DNA from: Pseudosulfitobacter pseudonitzschiae
GTDB lineage: Bacteria > Pseudomonadota > Alphaproteobacteria > Rhodobacterales > Rhodobacteraceae
DNA: 64,000 bases
Assembly (NCBI RefSeq): GCF_900129395.1
Contig: NZ_FQVP01000001.1
Span: forward strand, 496,001-560,000
Direction: 5' to 3'
The translations under genes were made by a program, and so were the position numbers. Shown piece after piece: positions 19,063 through 27,812 of the stretch. Positions within the stretch are counted from its first letter, which is position 1; every line of letters begins with the position of its first letter. The notes under the pieces are model-generated. The model was not told the DNA's origin. It did no database searches and was given only the letters and a program-made list of their open reading frames with translations.

Positions 19063-20361
19063 GTGGTGGAAGGTGCTTTGTTGATCAGGTTGAGATATTG
19101 GACTGCCATGTTCGCCGCTGGTGGGATCGCAATCGGCCTGTCGTACCTTGTCGACACCCCGGCAGAGCATGTCACCGCTCTGCCGGATACGGCCAAAACC
19201 GATCAGTCGGGCGACAATTTGATCGCAGACGATCAGAACGCATCGGTTGAAACAGATGCAGATTTCGAGAAACCGACAGCGGCGAAAGACACCGAGACAT
19301 GGTCACAGGTCGTGGGCATGGGCGACAGCCTGTCAGGACTTCTCGCAAAGGCTGGCCTTGATACGGAAACCAGCCGAGAGGTCATTCTTGCGATCGGGTC
19401 CGAATTCGATGTGCGTCATCTGAAGCCAGGGCATCGCCTTGCCCTGGAACTGTCCGACGACGGGCTTCCGCAAACGGCCACACTGGAAATAGACGACGGG
19501 TCACGCATCCAGGCGACGTTCGGGAAGGCACCCACTGTCCAGAGGCTGGAGCCTGAACTTGTCAGTGTCCGGCACGCAGGCGAAGCGACGGTCAACAGCT
19601 CGATCTTTGCGGCACTTGATGGCGCAGGCATTCCGACGCGGTTCGCGACGGACCTGGAGTTGATCCTGGGAGAGACATTCGACCTGCGGACCCAGCTGGC
19701 TGGGGGTGAGCATATTCGCCTGATGTGGCGGGAGCACCACTCCGGAGACCGGGTTGTCGGAGATCCGACCATTGATTTTGCGCAACTCGATCTGGCCGAT
19801 GGTCGCTATGAAATCCTGTGGCCTGACGACAATTCCCGCCGGACCACGATTTTCAAGGACGGGGAACTCTTGCAGACATTCGACCAACCGATCCGCGGCG
19901 CGCGGCTCAGTTCGGCGTTTGGACTAAGGATGCATCCCGTTCACGGGACGGTGCGCATGCACAGCGGACTGGATTTTGCCACAAGACAGGGTGCTGCTGT
20001 CGAAGCGACCCAGCGGGGTACGGTCTTGTTCATGGGCAAGCGCAGCGGATACGGAACTGTGGTTGAACTGGATCACGGCAACGGCGTGCAGACGCTTTAT
20101 GCCCACCTCAGCGCGATGAACGAAAAACTGGAAATTGGCCAGCAAATCGACGCAGGAACACCGATTGGTCGGGCCGGATCGACAGGAACTTCGACGGCAC
20201 CGCATCTTCACTACGAAATTCGCGTCGACGGCACGCCGGTCTCACCGCTCGCAGACACGCACCTGCACGGCTCTTCCAGCCGAGCGCGCACGAAAAACAC
20301 TCTTTCGCTCGTTGGGGAAATGCAAACCGAATTGGATCGTTTGCTTGCGTCGCGCGGATAG
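19063..20361 (+). CDS. M23-family peptidoglycan endopeptidase (LytM-type)
   Basis: About 432 residues with one N-terminal hydrophobic anchor, a LysM/OapA-like middle (SQVVGMGDSLSGLLAKAGL) and a C-terminal M23 domain with zinc-ligand motifs HPVHGTVRMHSGLDFA and HLHYEIRVDG. It cuts peptide cross-links in the cell wall, acting in the periplasm. The start is uncertain: GTG at 19063 has AGGA eight bases upstream, and TTG at 19081 has GGAAGG. It lies about 200 bases after the copper genes and could be separately transcribed. Confidence 0.88.
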   Translation: MVEGALLIRLRYWTAMFAAGGIAIGLSYLVDTPAEHVTALPDTAKTDQSGDNLIADDQNASVETDADFEKPTAAKDTETWSQVVGMGDSLSGLLAKAGLDTETSREVILAIGSEFDVRHLKPGHRLALELSDDGLPQTATLEIDDGSRIQATFGKAPTVQRLEPELVSVRHAGEATVNSSIFAALDGAGIPTRFATDLELILGETFDLRTQLAGGEHIRLMWREHHSGDRVVGDPTIDFAQLDLADGRYEILWPDDNSRRTTIFKDGELLQTFDQPIRGARLSSAFGLRMHPVHGTVRMHSGLDFATRQGAAVEATQRGTVLFMGKRSGYGTVVELDHGNGVQTLYAHLSAMNEKLEIGQQIDAGTPIGRAGSTGTSTAPHLHYEIRVDGTPVSPLADTHLHGSSSRARTKNTLSLVGEMQTELDRLLASRG

Positions 20362-20600
20362 GTCGCCCAAAGGATCGTGTGGCGGTTTCGGTGTTGGCAT
20401 TTGGGACGATGCGTGTTCAGCGCGGCCTGCTATGGCATGAAACCTGCGGCGTCAGGCTGACCGAACTGATGCTTATGATACGGGCGTCAGCCCCAACGCG
20501 ATAAGGGCATAGCATTTTGCGATGTCCTAAAGTTCTTCCAAGAAGACAAAGGCCCGGAACATGTCCGCGTCAGATGCCGCGCCGCGATCCGGCTTCGCCT
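20362..20600. other. Non-coding stretch upstream of the universal stress gene
   Basis: No gene is seen between the M23 gene and the FnrL box. A longer open frame starts at 20561, but its first 36 codons cover the FnrL box and show no family similarity, so I treat this as promoter DNA. Confidence 0.5.
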
Positions 20601-20614
20601 TTGATCCAGATCAA
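20601..20614. promoter_or_regulatory. FnrL/FNR-type binding site
   Basis: TTGATCCAGATCAA matches the TTGAT-N4-ATCAA consensus exactly. It lies 55 bases before the universal stress protein start, as expected for activation under low oxygen. Confidence 0.85.
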
Positions 20615-20668
20615 TGCGTGTTTCTTGCGCCACGTCATACTGAGCGAAACCCACAAAGGAACGCTGTC

Positions 20669-21523
20669 ATGAAGAATACGACAATATCAGTTATTCTTGG
20701 AGTTGACGCCCAGCCCGCTGATCTGGGCGACCTGAGCCAACAATCGCTCGAAAACAACATACATTTGATCGTGTTGCTGTTGCGCAAGCTGCCCCCTGTG
20801 CCTGTGTTCTACATGGGACTGGGTGAGTTCAGCGCCTATTCACTCCCCGAAGGCTGGCAGGCAGACGTGGACAAAGCAAATACCGCTTTGGAAGCGCAGC
20901 GCGCGAAGATTTCTCAATACCTGGCCGACCAAGGCGCAAGCGCCGAAGTGCGGGCTGTCTTTGGCGATGCCCCGGGCCTGCGGTCCGCTGTGGCCCATGT
21001 CGGCCTGACCTGTGACACCATTATCATAGGGGACGATCTGCGCTCGGATGAGCACCTGTTCAGGGATGTCGTTCACGCAGCTCTTTTCGAGTCCTCCGCC
21101 GGGGTGATGCTGAACACATTGGGCAAGGCTGGGGCGCTGCAACCCAAGTCAGCTTTTGTGGCGTGGAAGGCCGGTGTTCCTGCAACGCGTGCCATCCGCG
21201 CGGCGCTTCCTGCGCTGCGGACAGCACAGGATGTCACAGTTGCCCTTTTCGATCCGGTCTCAACGGCGTCGCAAGATGGCGAAAACCCCGGCTCTGACGT
21301 GGCCGCATGGCTGAACCATCAAGGTTGCACTGTCGTGGTGCAGCAGTACCCAGGCAGCGGTCAGGAAACCGGAACCGCGATCTTGAAGCGCGCCAAGGAA
21401 ATTGCCGCAGACCTGATTGTCATGGGGGCTTACGGTCATTCCCGTCTGCGCGAAACAGTCTTTGGCGGCACCACCCAAACGCTGATCGAACAACGCGACC
21501 GGCCTGTGCTGCTGTGTCATTAA
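20669..21523 (+). CDS. Tandem-domain universal stress protein (UspA family)
   Basis: A 284-residue protein with two Usp folds. The second keeps the nucleotide-binding motif GAYGHSRLRETVFGGTT (G-x2-G-x9-GT); the first is degenerate. The start ATG at 20669 has AAGGAA upstream, and the earlier in-frame ATG at 20561 is rejected because an FnrL box lies inside it. The FnrL box implies induction at low oxygen, like other Usp proteins near high-affinity respiration or copper genes. A c-type cytochrome gene follows 91 bases later. Confidence 0.9.
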   Translation: MKNTTISVILGVDAQPADLGDLSQQSLENNIHLIVLLLRKLPPVPVFYMGLGEFSAYSLPEGWQADVDKANTALEAQRAKISQYLADQGASAEVRAVFGDAPGLRSAVAHVGLTCDTIIIGDDLRSDEHLFRDVVHAALFESSAGVMLNTLGKAGALQPKSAFVAWKAGVPATRAIRAALPALRTAQDVTVALFDPVSTASQDGENPGSDVAAWLNHQGCTVVVQQYPGSGQETGTAILKRAKEIAADLIVMGAYGHSRLRETVFGGTTQTLIEQRDRPVLLCH

Positions 21524-21614
21524 CCGAAGCCGATTTTGTGCGCTTGCTGGATCGGAAGTGATTGGCTTTCCAGCAAGGCATAACAATGAACAGTCAAAAA
21601 AGGGACTTTATGCA

Positions 21615-22028
21615 ATGCGACACCGTCTGACAGCCATTGCCGGTTTATCCTGCGTTCTCTTGTCAGCTTGTACCGAAGGGCAAATCGGGCATTCTGATGC
21701 TGTTCGTGCAGGGCAGCGGATCTATGCAAAAGAATGCGCCGCCTGCCATGGCGCGCATGGCGAAGGCGCGGGGTCTGCAGCATTGGCGTTGGGGACCATA
21801 CCGCCCGACCTGACCGGGCTTAAGCAACGCAATGATGGGTATTTCCCGCGGGAATTTGTCAGGCGGTTCATCATGGGCCGCCTTGAAAAAGACGACCCTG
21901 CTTCTCCCATGCCCGATTTTTCGACCGTAGGGCTGCGCCATGTTTACCCTGACGGAGGCGCAGATGGTGAGGTGCTGGAGACGGATTTCGCAAATCTGCT
22001 CGATTACCTCGAAGCGATCCAGGAGTAG
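21615..22028 (+). CDS. Small c-type cytochrome lipoprotein
   Basis: A 137-residue protein with signal and lipobox (LSCVLLSAC), one haem-binding CAACH, and a C-terminal Met-containing region (SPMPDF) for the axial ligand. It is a class I mono-haem cytochrome, probably anchored in the periplasm. The start at 21615 has AGGGAC upstream. It lies after the stress protein and may be read from the same FnrL-controlled promoter, which would suit micro-oxic electron transfer or accepting electrons from the copper oxidase pathway; this is inference. Confidence 0.9.
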   Translation: MRHRLTAIAGLSCVLLSACTEGQIGHSDAVRAGQRIYAKECAACHGAHGEGAGSAALALGTIPPDLTGLKQRNDGYFPREFVRRFIMGRLEKDDPASPMPDFSTVGLRHVYPDGGADGEVLETDFANLLDYLEAIQE

Positions 22029-22388
22029 GCCGGGTAGACACGATGGGTGGCAGCTGATCGCGAGTTTCCCGCGAAGTGGTGTTGATTCAGTGGAACGCTT
22101 TGATCGTCGTCCACCGGTTTGGCGATCCATCTTGGCTGAAGGCAATGGGGTTTTCCGGGCGCGCGCCAGAACAACCCTTGGCGCCGCAGTCCGCCCGTTT
22201 CGTGGGCCGATCTTCAGGTACAGCAGGTCCGACCGGCGCGCGCCACTTCGTGGCATGTTGGGTCGGGTGTCTGCGCCTCTCACACCTGGCCGTTATGTGT
22301 GAAAATGCACATTAATGGTAAGTAATCGCATATTGTGTGCGAGGCCGCTTGGCCACATCCTGTTCTTACCTTTCATAGGAGAGAACGC
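22029..22388. other. Non-coding stretch, possible gene debris
   Basis: 360 bases without a supportable gene. The minus strand encodes GARRSDLLYLKIG, which loosely resembles the first box of tyrosine recombinases (TGxRRSELLxL), but no Arg/His/Tyr box II follows. The last 70 bases become AT-rich ahead of the pirin start and hold its probable promoter. Confidence 0.4.
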
Positions 22389-23324
22389 ATGAGCTGGAAC
22401 CCCGCACTTGACCCCGAAATTCCCATTGGCGACGCCGTCGATGCGATTGAGACCGTCATCGTGCCCCGTGCGCGCGACCTGGGCGGCTTTGAGGTGCGGC
22501 GTGCTTTGCCTGCGCCCAAGCGGCAGATGGTTGGCCCCTTCATCTTTTTTGACCAGATGGGGCCGGCAGAATTTCTGACCGGGCAGGGCATTGATGTGCG
22601 CCCGCATCCGCACATCGGGCTGGCGACGGTTACCTATCTCTACAAGGGCAAGATCCATCACCGCGACAGCCTGGGGACCGATCAGTGGATCGAACCCGGC
22701 GCGGTCAACTGGATGGTCGCGGGCCATGGCATCACGCATTCGGAACGCGCCGATGGCGATATGCGCAGCGCTCCGCACAGCCTGTTGGGGCTGCAAACTT
22801 GGGTGGCCCTGCCCGAGAAGGACGAGGAAGCGGGCGCAAGCTTTGAACACGCGGCAAAGGACGCGCTGCCGCTGCTGGAGGGCGAGGGCAAACAGGTGCG
22901 GCTGATTCTGGGCGATGCCTACGGCGCGCGTGCACCGGTCAAAACCTTCTCTGAAACCTTCTATGCCGATGCGCTGCTCGAGGCGGGGGCGTCGATTCCG
23001 ATGCCGGACAACCATGAGGACCGGGGCCTGTATATCCTGACGGGCGCGGTGACCGTGTCAGGCCAGACGTTCGAAGCGGGGCAGATGCTGGTGTTCCGCC
23101 CCGGCGACCGGATCAGCGCCAAGGCAGGCGAGGCTGGTGCGCGTGTGATGTTGTTGGGCGGTGCGACCATGGACGGGCCGCGCCACATCTGGTGGAATTT
23201 CGTGGCCTCGTCCAAGGACAAGATCGACGCGGCCAAGGAAGCCTGGCGCGCGGGCGACTGGGCGCACGGCCGATTCAAGCTGCCGCCGAATGACGACAGC
23301 GAATTTATCCCCGCGCCGAACTGA
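22389..23324 (+). CDS. Pirin family protein
   Basis: A 311-residue bicupin. The metal-site segment PHPHIGLATVTYLYKG with downstream HRDSLG and GHGITHSER is the pirin signature, and the C-terminal cupin contains LYILTGAVTVSGQ. Pirins are non-haem iron proteins; bacterial ones can act as quercetinases or modulate pyruvate dehydrogenase, so the exact role is open. The start ATG at 22389 follows AGGAGA; an in-frame start 18 codons upstream lacks such a site. Confidence 0.92.
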   Translation: MSWNPALDPEIPIGDAVDAIETVIVPRARDLGGFEVRRALPAPKRQMVGPFIFFDQMGPAEFLTGQGIDVRPHPHIGLATVTYLYKGKIHHRDSLGTDQWIEPGAVNWMVAGHGITHSERADGDMRSAPHSLLGLQTWVALPEKDEEAGASFEHAAKDALPLLEGEGKQVRLILGDAYGARAPVKTFSETFYADALLEAGASIPMPDNHEDRGLYILTGAVTVSGQTFEAGQMLVFRPGDRISAKAGEAGARVMLLGGATMDGPRHIWWNFVASSKDKIDAAKEAWRAGDWAHGRFKLPPNDDSEFIPAPN

Positions 23325-23414
23325 GGGCAGGGGGTGCAGGACCGTAAAATCGGGGTGAAAATCGGGGCTTGTGACATTTTTTTAAAATAATTGCCGCAAA
23401 CCGAAAAACCCCGC

Positions 23415-23443
23415 TTGACGCTCTGCGCTGTGGGCCATAATAC
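23415..23443 (+). promoter_or_regulatory. Probable promoter of tRNA-Asp
   Basis: TTGACG (23415-23420) is followed by CATAAT at 23436-23441 (15-base spacer), or by TAATAC at 23438-23443 (17-base spacer). The tRNA begins 16 bases after the second. Confidence 0.55.
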
Positions 23444-23458
23444 CCCCACACGCAGCGG

Positions 23459-23535
23459 GCGGTTGTAGCTCAGTTGGTTAGAGTACCGGCCTGTCACGCC
23501 GGGGGTCGCGGGTTCGAGCCCCGTCAACCGCGCCA
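23459..23535 (+). tRNA. tRNA-Asp (GTC anticodon)
   Basis: Acceptor arms GCGGTTG and CAACCGC, discriminator G and encoded CCA. The anticodon stem CCGGC/GCCGG encloses CTGTCAC, giving GTC. The T loop is TTCGAGC. Confidence 0.97.
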
Positions 23536-23551
23536 CTGCTGCGTAAACAAG

Positions 23552-23577
23552 GACCCGCCAGAAATGGCGGGTCTTTT
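23552..23577 (+). terminator. Rho-independent terminator after tRNA-Asp
   Basis: A 9-bp perfect stem, GACCCGCCA (23552-23560) with TGGCGGGTC (23565-23573), a GAAA tetraloop and a T run. Confidence 0.92.
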
Positions 23578-23620
23578 GTGTTTCAGCCATACGATACGGG
23601 CCGTAGAACTGTGGCGGCGT

Positions 23621-24337
23621 TCAGTCGTAGGTGTAGCCCAGGGCCGCCTCTTGCGCCAAATCCAGATGCTTGCGCATGAACTTCATCCCGAATGCGCCCA
23701 TTTTCTTGGGCGTGGCCGGGCGGGCCTCGACCGCTGGTTTAAATTTCGATCCCAACCTTTTGAGAACGGGCGCAAAATCCACTTCGCGTGGGGGCAGGCC
23801 CAGTCCGGCGCGCAGGGCGTCCAGCGTCATCTCGGGCGCGCTTTGGGCGTCTTCCATGCGCAGCAGAATCACAGTGCAGTCGCGTTGCAGATAGCTGAGC
23901 AATCCGGTCAGCTTGGCGCGGCGCAGCGCGAACAGGTTGGCGAACCGCGCACCGGTCAGCGGGTCGCGGTCGTGTTGCAACGGCTGTCCGACGGCGTCCA
24001 GCGGCGCGGTCTTTTCGAAATAGCGCGGACGGTCCACCACAGTGTCCCATTCGGCGCGGATGAATTCGCCAAACTCCAGTGATTGCAGGGCGGGCGTGGT
24101 GTGCCACGGCTTCTTGTGCATCGACAGCGCCCAGGCGTCTGCACGCCTCACACAGGCGATCAGCGCGAGGTCGGGGGGGATGGCCGCGGCATGGGGAAAG
24201 CCGTGCTTCCATCCCAGCGCCTCGGTCGGGGTCAGGCTGGTGTTGCGCCCCAGCAGCCGTTTGACAAAATTGGTGCCCGAAGACCGTTCGCCCAGCACCT
24301 GGAACCGGGTGATCGTGGTGTCGGGGGCGCGACGCAC
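23621..24337 (-). CDS. Sulfotransferase-like protein
   Basis: A 238-residue protein beginning with FQVLGERSSGTNFVKRLL, which resembles the 5'-phosphosulfate loop of sulfotransferases. The 3'-phosphate region may be RRADAWALSMHKKPWH. No signal peptide is seen. Similar short proteins are found with glycosyltransferases in roseobacters, and here a glycosyltransferase is divergent 173 bases away. Sulfation of a surface glycan is a plausible but unproven role. Confidence 0.6.
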   Translation of the reverse strand: MRRAPDTTITRFQVLGERSSGTNFVKRLLGRNTSLTPTEALGWKHGFPHAAAIPPDLALIACVRRADAWALSMHKKPWHTTPALQSLEFGEFIRAEWDTVVDRPRYFEKTAPLDAVGQPLQHDRDPLTGARFANLFALRRAKLTGLLSYLQRDCTVILLRMEDAQSAPEMTLDALRAGLGLPPREVDFAPVLKRLGSKFKPAVEARPATPKKMGAFGMKFMRKHLDLAQEAALGYTYD

Positions 24338-24510
24338 ATGCAGGCCGAATGTGGCAAAATTGGCAGGTATCAGCGGTCTGGTCCTTGATCACGGGCAAAA
24401 TGCGCAATTAACGATTCTCTTGTAGCAGCCAAGCCGTTACGGTGCGAGACAAAGCGCCGTCTGCGAAAAGCAGGCGGGTTGAGAGCAGAAGATCAAGGCA
24501 AGGTGACGTG

Positions 24511-25383
24511 ATGCAGACTGTGGCTGTGGTGACAATGGTGCGCGACGATGCGTTTTTCCTCAAGGCATGGCTGCGCCACTACGGCGAGATGTTCGGACGG
24601 CAGAATTGCTATGTGATCAACCACGGCTACGGGGAAGAGGTGGCGGAACTGGCCAAGGGGTGCAACATCATCGGCATTCCGGGCGATCCACACAAAAACT
24701 TTGACGTCAAACGCTGGAGCCTGCTGAACAACCTGTTTGGCGGGCTGCGCCGTTATTACAACCACGTCATCGTGGGCGATGTGGACGAGCTGGTTGTGGT
24801 CGATCCCGACGCGGGCGTGAACCTGTTGCAATGGCTGGAAAAGGCCGAGACGGACCGGGTCTATACCCCTGTCGGGCTGGAGGTGATCCACCGCATCGAC
24901 ATCGAGGACCAGCCCGCCGATGACATGATTCTGGGCCCGCGCAGGCACGTGCGCATCGCGCCGCATTATTCCAAGCCGTCCATCGTCTCGACCCCTGCGA
25001 AACTGTCGCGGGGCGGGCATTTTGCGCAATACCCCAAGCTGCACACGCCGGACGAGCTGTATTTGCTGCACCTGAAGTTCTGCGATTTCGGCGCCTACAC
25101 CGGGGCCATGGACCGCCGCAACGCCGTCAGTGCCGAGGTTGGCGTGGGCTTCAAACAGGCCAGCATCGGGCGGCACTGGTTCGCCGAGGCGCGCGGCGAG
25201 GACCGCGAAGTGTTCGAGGGGTTTGCCGAGCTGCCGATGCAGGAGGGCTTTGATTTGCGCCCGGTCCGCCGCAAGATGCACCGCAGTTTCAAGGCGCGCG
25301 GCGACACGGGGTATTTCGAATTCGACCGTCCGAACTACAAGGGGCAATACCTGCTGCCCGAGCGGTTCAGCGGCATATTCTAA
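24511..25383 (+). CDS. Glycosyltransferase family 2-like protein
   Basis: A 290-residue protein from the ATG at 24511 (AAGG upstream). It has an N-terminal nucleotide-sugar fold (VAVVTMVRDDAFFLKAWLRHYGEMFG) and a DxD-type motif in VIVGDVDELVVVDP. This matches the GT-A proteins of the GT2/GT92 type (DUF4422-like families are similar). There is no membrane segment, so it acts in the cytosol or at the membrane face. The substrate is unknown. It is divergent from the sulfotransferase-like gene. Confidence 0.75.
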   Translation: MQTVAVVTMVRDDAFFLKAWLRHYGEMFGRQNCYVINHGYGEEVAELAKGCNIIGIPGDPHKNFDVKRWSLLNNLFGGLRRYYNHVIVGDVDELVVVDPDAGVNLLQWLEKAETDRVYTPVGLEVIHRIDIEDQPADDMILGPRRHVRIAPHYSKPSIVSTPAKLSRGGHFAQYPKLHTPDELYLLHLKFCDFGAYTGAMDRRNAVSAEVGVGFKQASIGRHWFAEARGEDREVFEGFAELPMQEGFDLRPVRRKMHRSFKARGDTGYFEFDRPNYKGQYLLPERFSGIF

Positions 25384-26267
25384 GCGGCGTCCGGCTGCGC
25401 TTTCAAAAGAAATTCCAATATCTTGTCAGCCGTTTCCGAGGGATATTGATCGGGAAAGAAATGCCCGCCCGGCAGGCTGTCGACCTGCATGTTCGACAGC
25501 CGGTTCACCCATGTGGCACCGACATCATAGTGCTTGGCCATCACCCCGTTGGCCCCGCTGAGCACCAGCGCGGGACAGGTTACCCTGCGGCCCAGATCGG
25601 CAGCGTCCAACGCCATGTCGTGATCAATCGCCGCGCGATAGTCGTCGCACATTGCGCGGATCGTCTCGGGGTCGCGCCAGGCCGTGCGGTATTGCTCCAA
25701 TGCCTCTGGGTCAAAGCTGTTCAGCGCGCCCTTGCCCCAGCCGGTCAGGCAGTATTCGAAATATGCGTCCGGGTCGTGGCCGATCATGGTTTCGGGCATC
25801 GGCGCGGGCTGGGCCAGAAAGAACCAGTGATAATAGGCGCGCGCGACCTGTTGTTGCAGGTCGCTTAGCAGCAGGTGGGTGGGTACGATGTCCATCAAGG
25901 TCAGCGACCGGATGGCGTCCGGGTGATCCAGCGCCGCGCGGTGCGACGTGCGCGCGCCGCGGTCGTGGCCCACAAGGTGAAAGCTGTCGAACCCCAGATG
26001 CGCCATCAGGGCCACCTGATCGGCGGCCATCTCGCGGAAGCTGTAGTTTTCGCTGCCTTGCGGTTTCGAACTGGCGCCATAGCCGCGCAGGTCGGCGGCG
26101 ACGGTGGTAAATTGCTGCGCCAATGTGGGTGCAATGCCGTGCCACATGGCGTGGGTCTGCGGAAAGCCGTGCAACAGCAGCAACGGCGGGCCGCTGCCCG
26201 CCATGGTGTAGTGGATGCGCTGGCCGTTTACGTCGGCGGTGGCGCTGGTAAAGCCCTTGATGGTCAT
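25380..26267 (-). CDS. Alpha/beta hydrolase, haloacetate dehalogenase-like
   Basis: A 295-residue protein. The start ATG at 26267 has GAAGGG upstream; earlier in-frame starts are less likely. The oxyanion segment is LLHGFPQTHAMWH and the nucleophile is Asp102 in GHDRGAR, not Ser, with the catalytic His in GGHFFPDQYP. An Asp nucleophile in HDRGxR marks the fluoroacetate/haloacetate dehalogenase and epoxide hydrolase branch. Its last codons overlap the convergent glycosyltransferase stop by four bases. Confidence 0.85.
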   Translation of the reverse strand: MTIKGFTSATADVNGQRIHYTMAGSGPPLLLLHGFPQTHAMWHGIAPTLAQQFTTVAADLRGYGASSKPQGSENYSFREMAADQVALMAHLGFDSFHLVGHDRGARTSHRAALDHPDAIRSLTLMDIVPTHLLLSDLQQQVARAYYHWFFLAQPAPMPETMIGHDPDAYFEYCLTGWGKGALNSFDPEALEQYRTAWRDPETIRAMCDDYRAAIDHDMALDAADLGRRVTCPALVLSGANGVMAKHYDVGATWVNRLSNMQVDSLPGGHFFPDQYPSETADKILEFLLKAQPDAA

Positions 26268-26314
26268 CGCTATGCCCTTCATGTCTGCGGGGACCCACCG
26301 CATTTGTCGGTGCA

Positions 26315-26332
26315 GTGGGGGCCAGCCCCCAC
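26315..26332. repeat. G5C-type hairpin
   Basis: GTGGGGGC (26315-26322) and GCCCCCAC (26325-26332) with a 2-base loop, between the M20 peptidase and the hydrolase. There is no T tract. Three similar hairpins occur elsewhere in the window. Confidence 0.6.
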
Positions 26333-26375
26333 ACCCACGGAGTTTATCCGGCAAGATGAAGGGGCGGGGCGGTGT

Positions 26376-27755
26376 TTACTTGCTGAGCGCGTCCAGGATG
26401 CGGACCCAGCTGCGCATGCCCTTGTGGAAGCTTTCCATGTCGTATTTTTCGTTGGGCGAATGGATCTGGTCGTCGTCCTTGCCAAAGCCGATCAGCATCG
26501 GGGTGGTGTCCACCAGGTTCTGGAAATGCCCCGCAATCGGGATCGAACCGCCGCAGCCGATGTAGGCGGCGGGCACCTGCCATTCGTCGCTGAGCGCCTG
26601 ACGCGCAGCCTCGAACGCCGGATCGTCCGTTTCGAACATCGACGCGCGGCCGTTGCTGTGGCCTTTGAACTTGACGGAACAGTCGGCGGGCAGGGCGTCC
26701 TGCACCATCTTGCGGAAGCTGTCGCGGATGGCATCGGGGTCCTGATCGCCCACGAGGCGGAACGAGATCTTGGCATGGGCTTGCGATGGCAGCACGGTTT
26801 TGAACCCCGCGCCGGTGTAGCCGCCCCAGATGCCGTTGACCTCGCAGGTCGGGCGCGACCAGATCATCTCGATGGGCGTGCGGTCCTGTTCGCCTGCGGG
26901 CACCGACAGGCCCACGTCTTCGAGAAACGCGGCATGATCAAAGGACAGGCCCTGCCACTGCGCGCGCAATTCGTCGGGCAGTTCGGGCACGCCGTCGTAA
27001 AAGCCGGGCAGGGTGACGCGGCCCTGATCGTCGTGCAAGCCTGCAAGGATCTTGCTGAGCACGCGGATCGGGTTGATCGACACGCCGCCATACATGCCGG
27101 AATGCAAATCTTTGCTGGGGCCGGTGATCGTCAATTCGTCGCCCATCATCCCGCGCAGCATGGTGACGATGCCCGGTGTCTTGCTTTCGAACAGGCCGGT
27201 GTCGCAGATCAGCGCAAAGTCGGCGGACAGCTCGTCGGCGTTCTCTTTCATGAAGGGCACCAGCGACGGCGAGCCTGATTCTTCCTCGCCTTCGAAGAAG
27301 AACGTGATGCGGCAGGGCAGGGTGCCGTTCACGGCCTTCCACGCGCGGCAGGCCTCGACGAATGTCATCAGCTGGCCCTTGTCGTCGGCAGCGCCACGGC
27401 CACGGATCACCTTACCCTTGGGGGTGTCTTCGACCTGCGGATCAAAGGGGTCGCGGTCCCACAATTCCAGCGGGTCAACCGGCTGCACGTCGTAGTGGCC
27501 GTAGAACAGCAGGTGCGGCCCGTTGCCGTCTCCGTCCACATGGCCCACAACCATCGGGTGCCCGGGTGTGGTGCGTTTGGTGGCGTCGACGCCGATGCTT
27601 TGCAGGTCGGCCACCAGCCAGTCGGCGGCGGTGTCGCAGTTGTCGGCATAGGCCGGATCGGTCGAAATCGACGGGATGCGCAGCAGTTCCAGCAGACGGT
27701 CGGTGGCTTGGGACAGGTTGGCGTCGATATGGGCGAGCGTGGCGTCGAGAGACAT
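26376..27755 (-). CDS. M20-family metallopeptidase (dipeptidase/deacetylase)
   Basis: A 459-residue protein. The start ATG at 27755 follows AAGGAA; ten upstream codons are unsupported. Di-zinc ligand motifs are present: FYGHYDVQPVDP, GRGAADDKGQLM and FFEGEEESGSPSL, with the dimerisation domain in the middle. This matches the cytosolic non-specific dipeptidase-like branch of M20. The substrate is not evident. It lies upstream of the hydrolase on the same strand, with a G5C hairpin between them. Confidence 0.92.
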   Translation of the reverse strand: MSLDATLAHIDANLSQATDRLLELLRIPSISTDPAYADNCDTAADWLVADLQSIGVDATKRTTPGHPMVVGHVDGDGNGPHLLFYGHYDVQPVDPLELWDRDPFDPQVEDTPKGKVIRGRGAADDKGQLMTFVEACRAWKAVNGTLPCRITFFFEGEEESGSPSLVPFMKENADELSADFALICDTGLFESKTPGIVTMLRGMMGDELTITGPSKDLHSGMYGGVSINPIRVLSKILAGLHDDQGRVTLPGFYDGVPELPDELRAQWQGLSFDHAAFLEDVGLSVPAGEQDRTPIEMIWSRPTCEVNGIWGGYTGAGFKTVLPSQAHAKISFRLVGDQDPDAIRDSFRKMVQDALPADCSVKFKGHSNGRASMFETDDPAFEAARQALSDEWQVPAAYIGCGGSIPIAGHFQNLVDTTPMLIGFGKDDDQIHSPNEKYDMESFHKGMRSWVRILDALSK

Positions 27756-27812
27756 GGGGGTTCCTTGCAAATGCGAGATTTGCAAGGACCGTATCAGCCA
27801 GCGGCGCAGTGT

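Noticed and set aside
21663-22283. 206-codon minus-strand frame over the cytochrome c gene
   Set aside because: Mostly antisense to the cytochrome gene; only a short segment hints at a recombinase box, noted separately at low weight.
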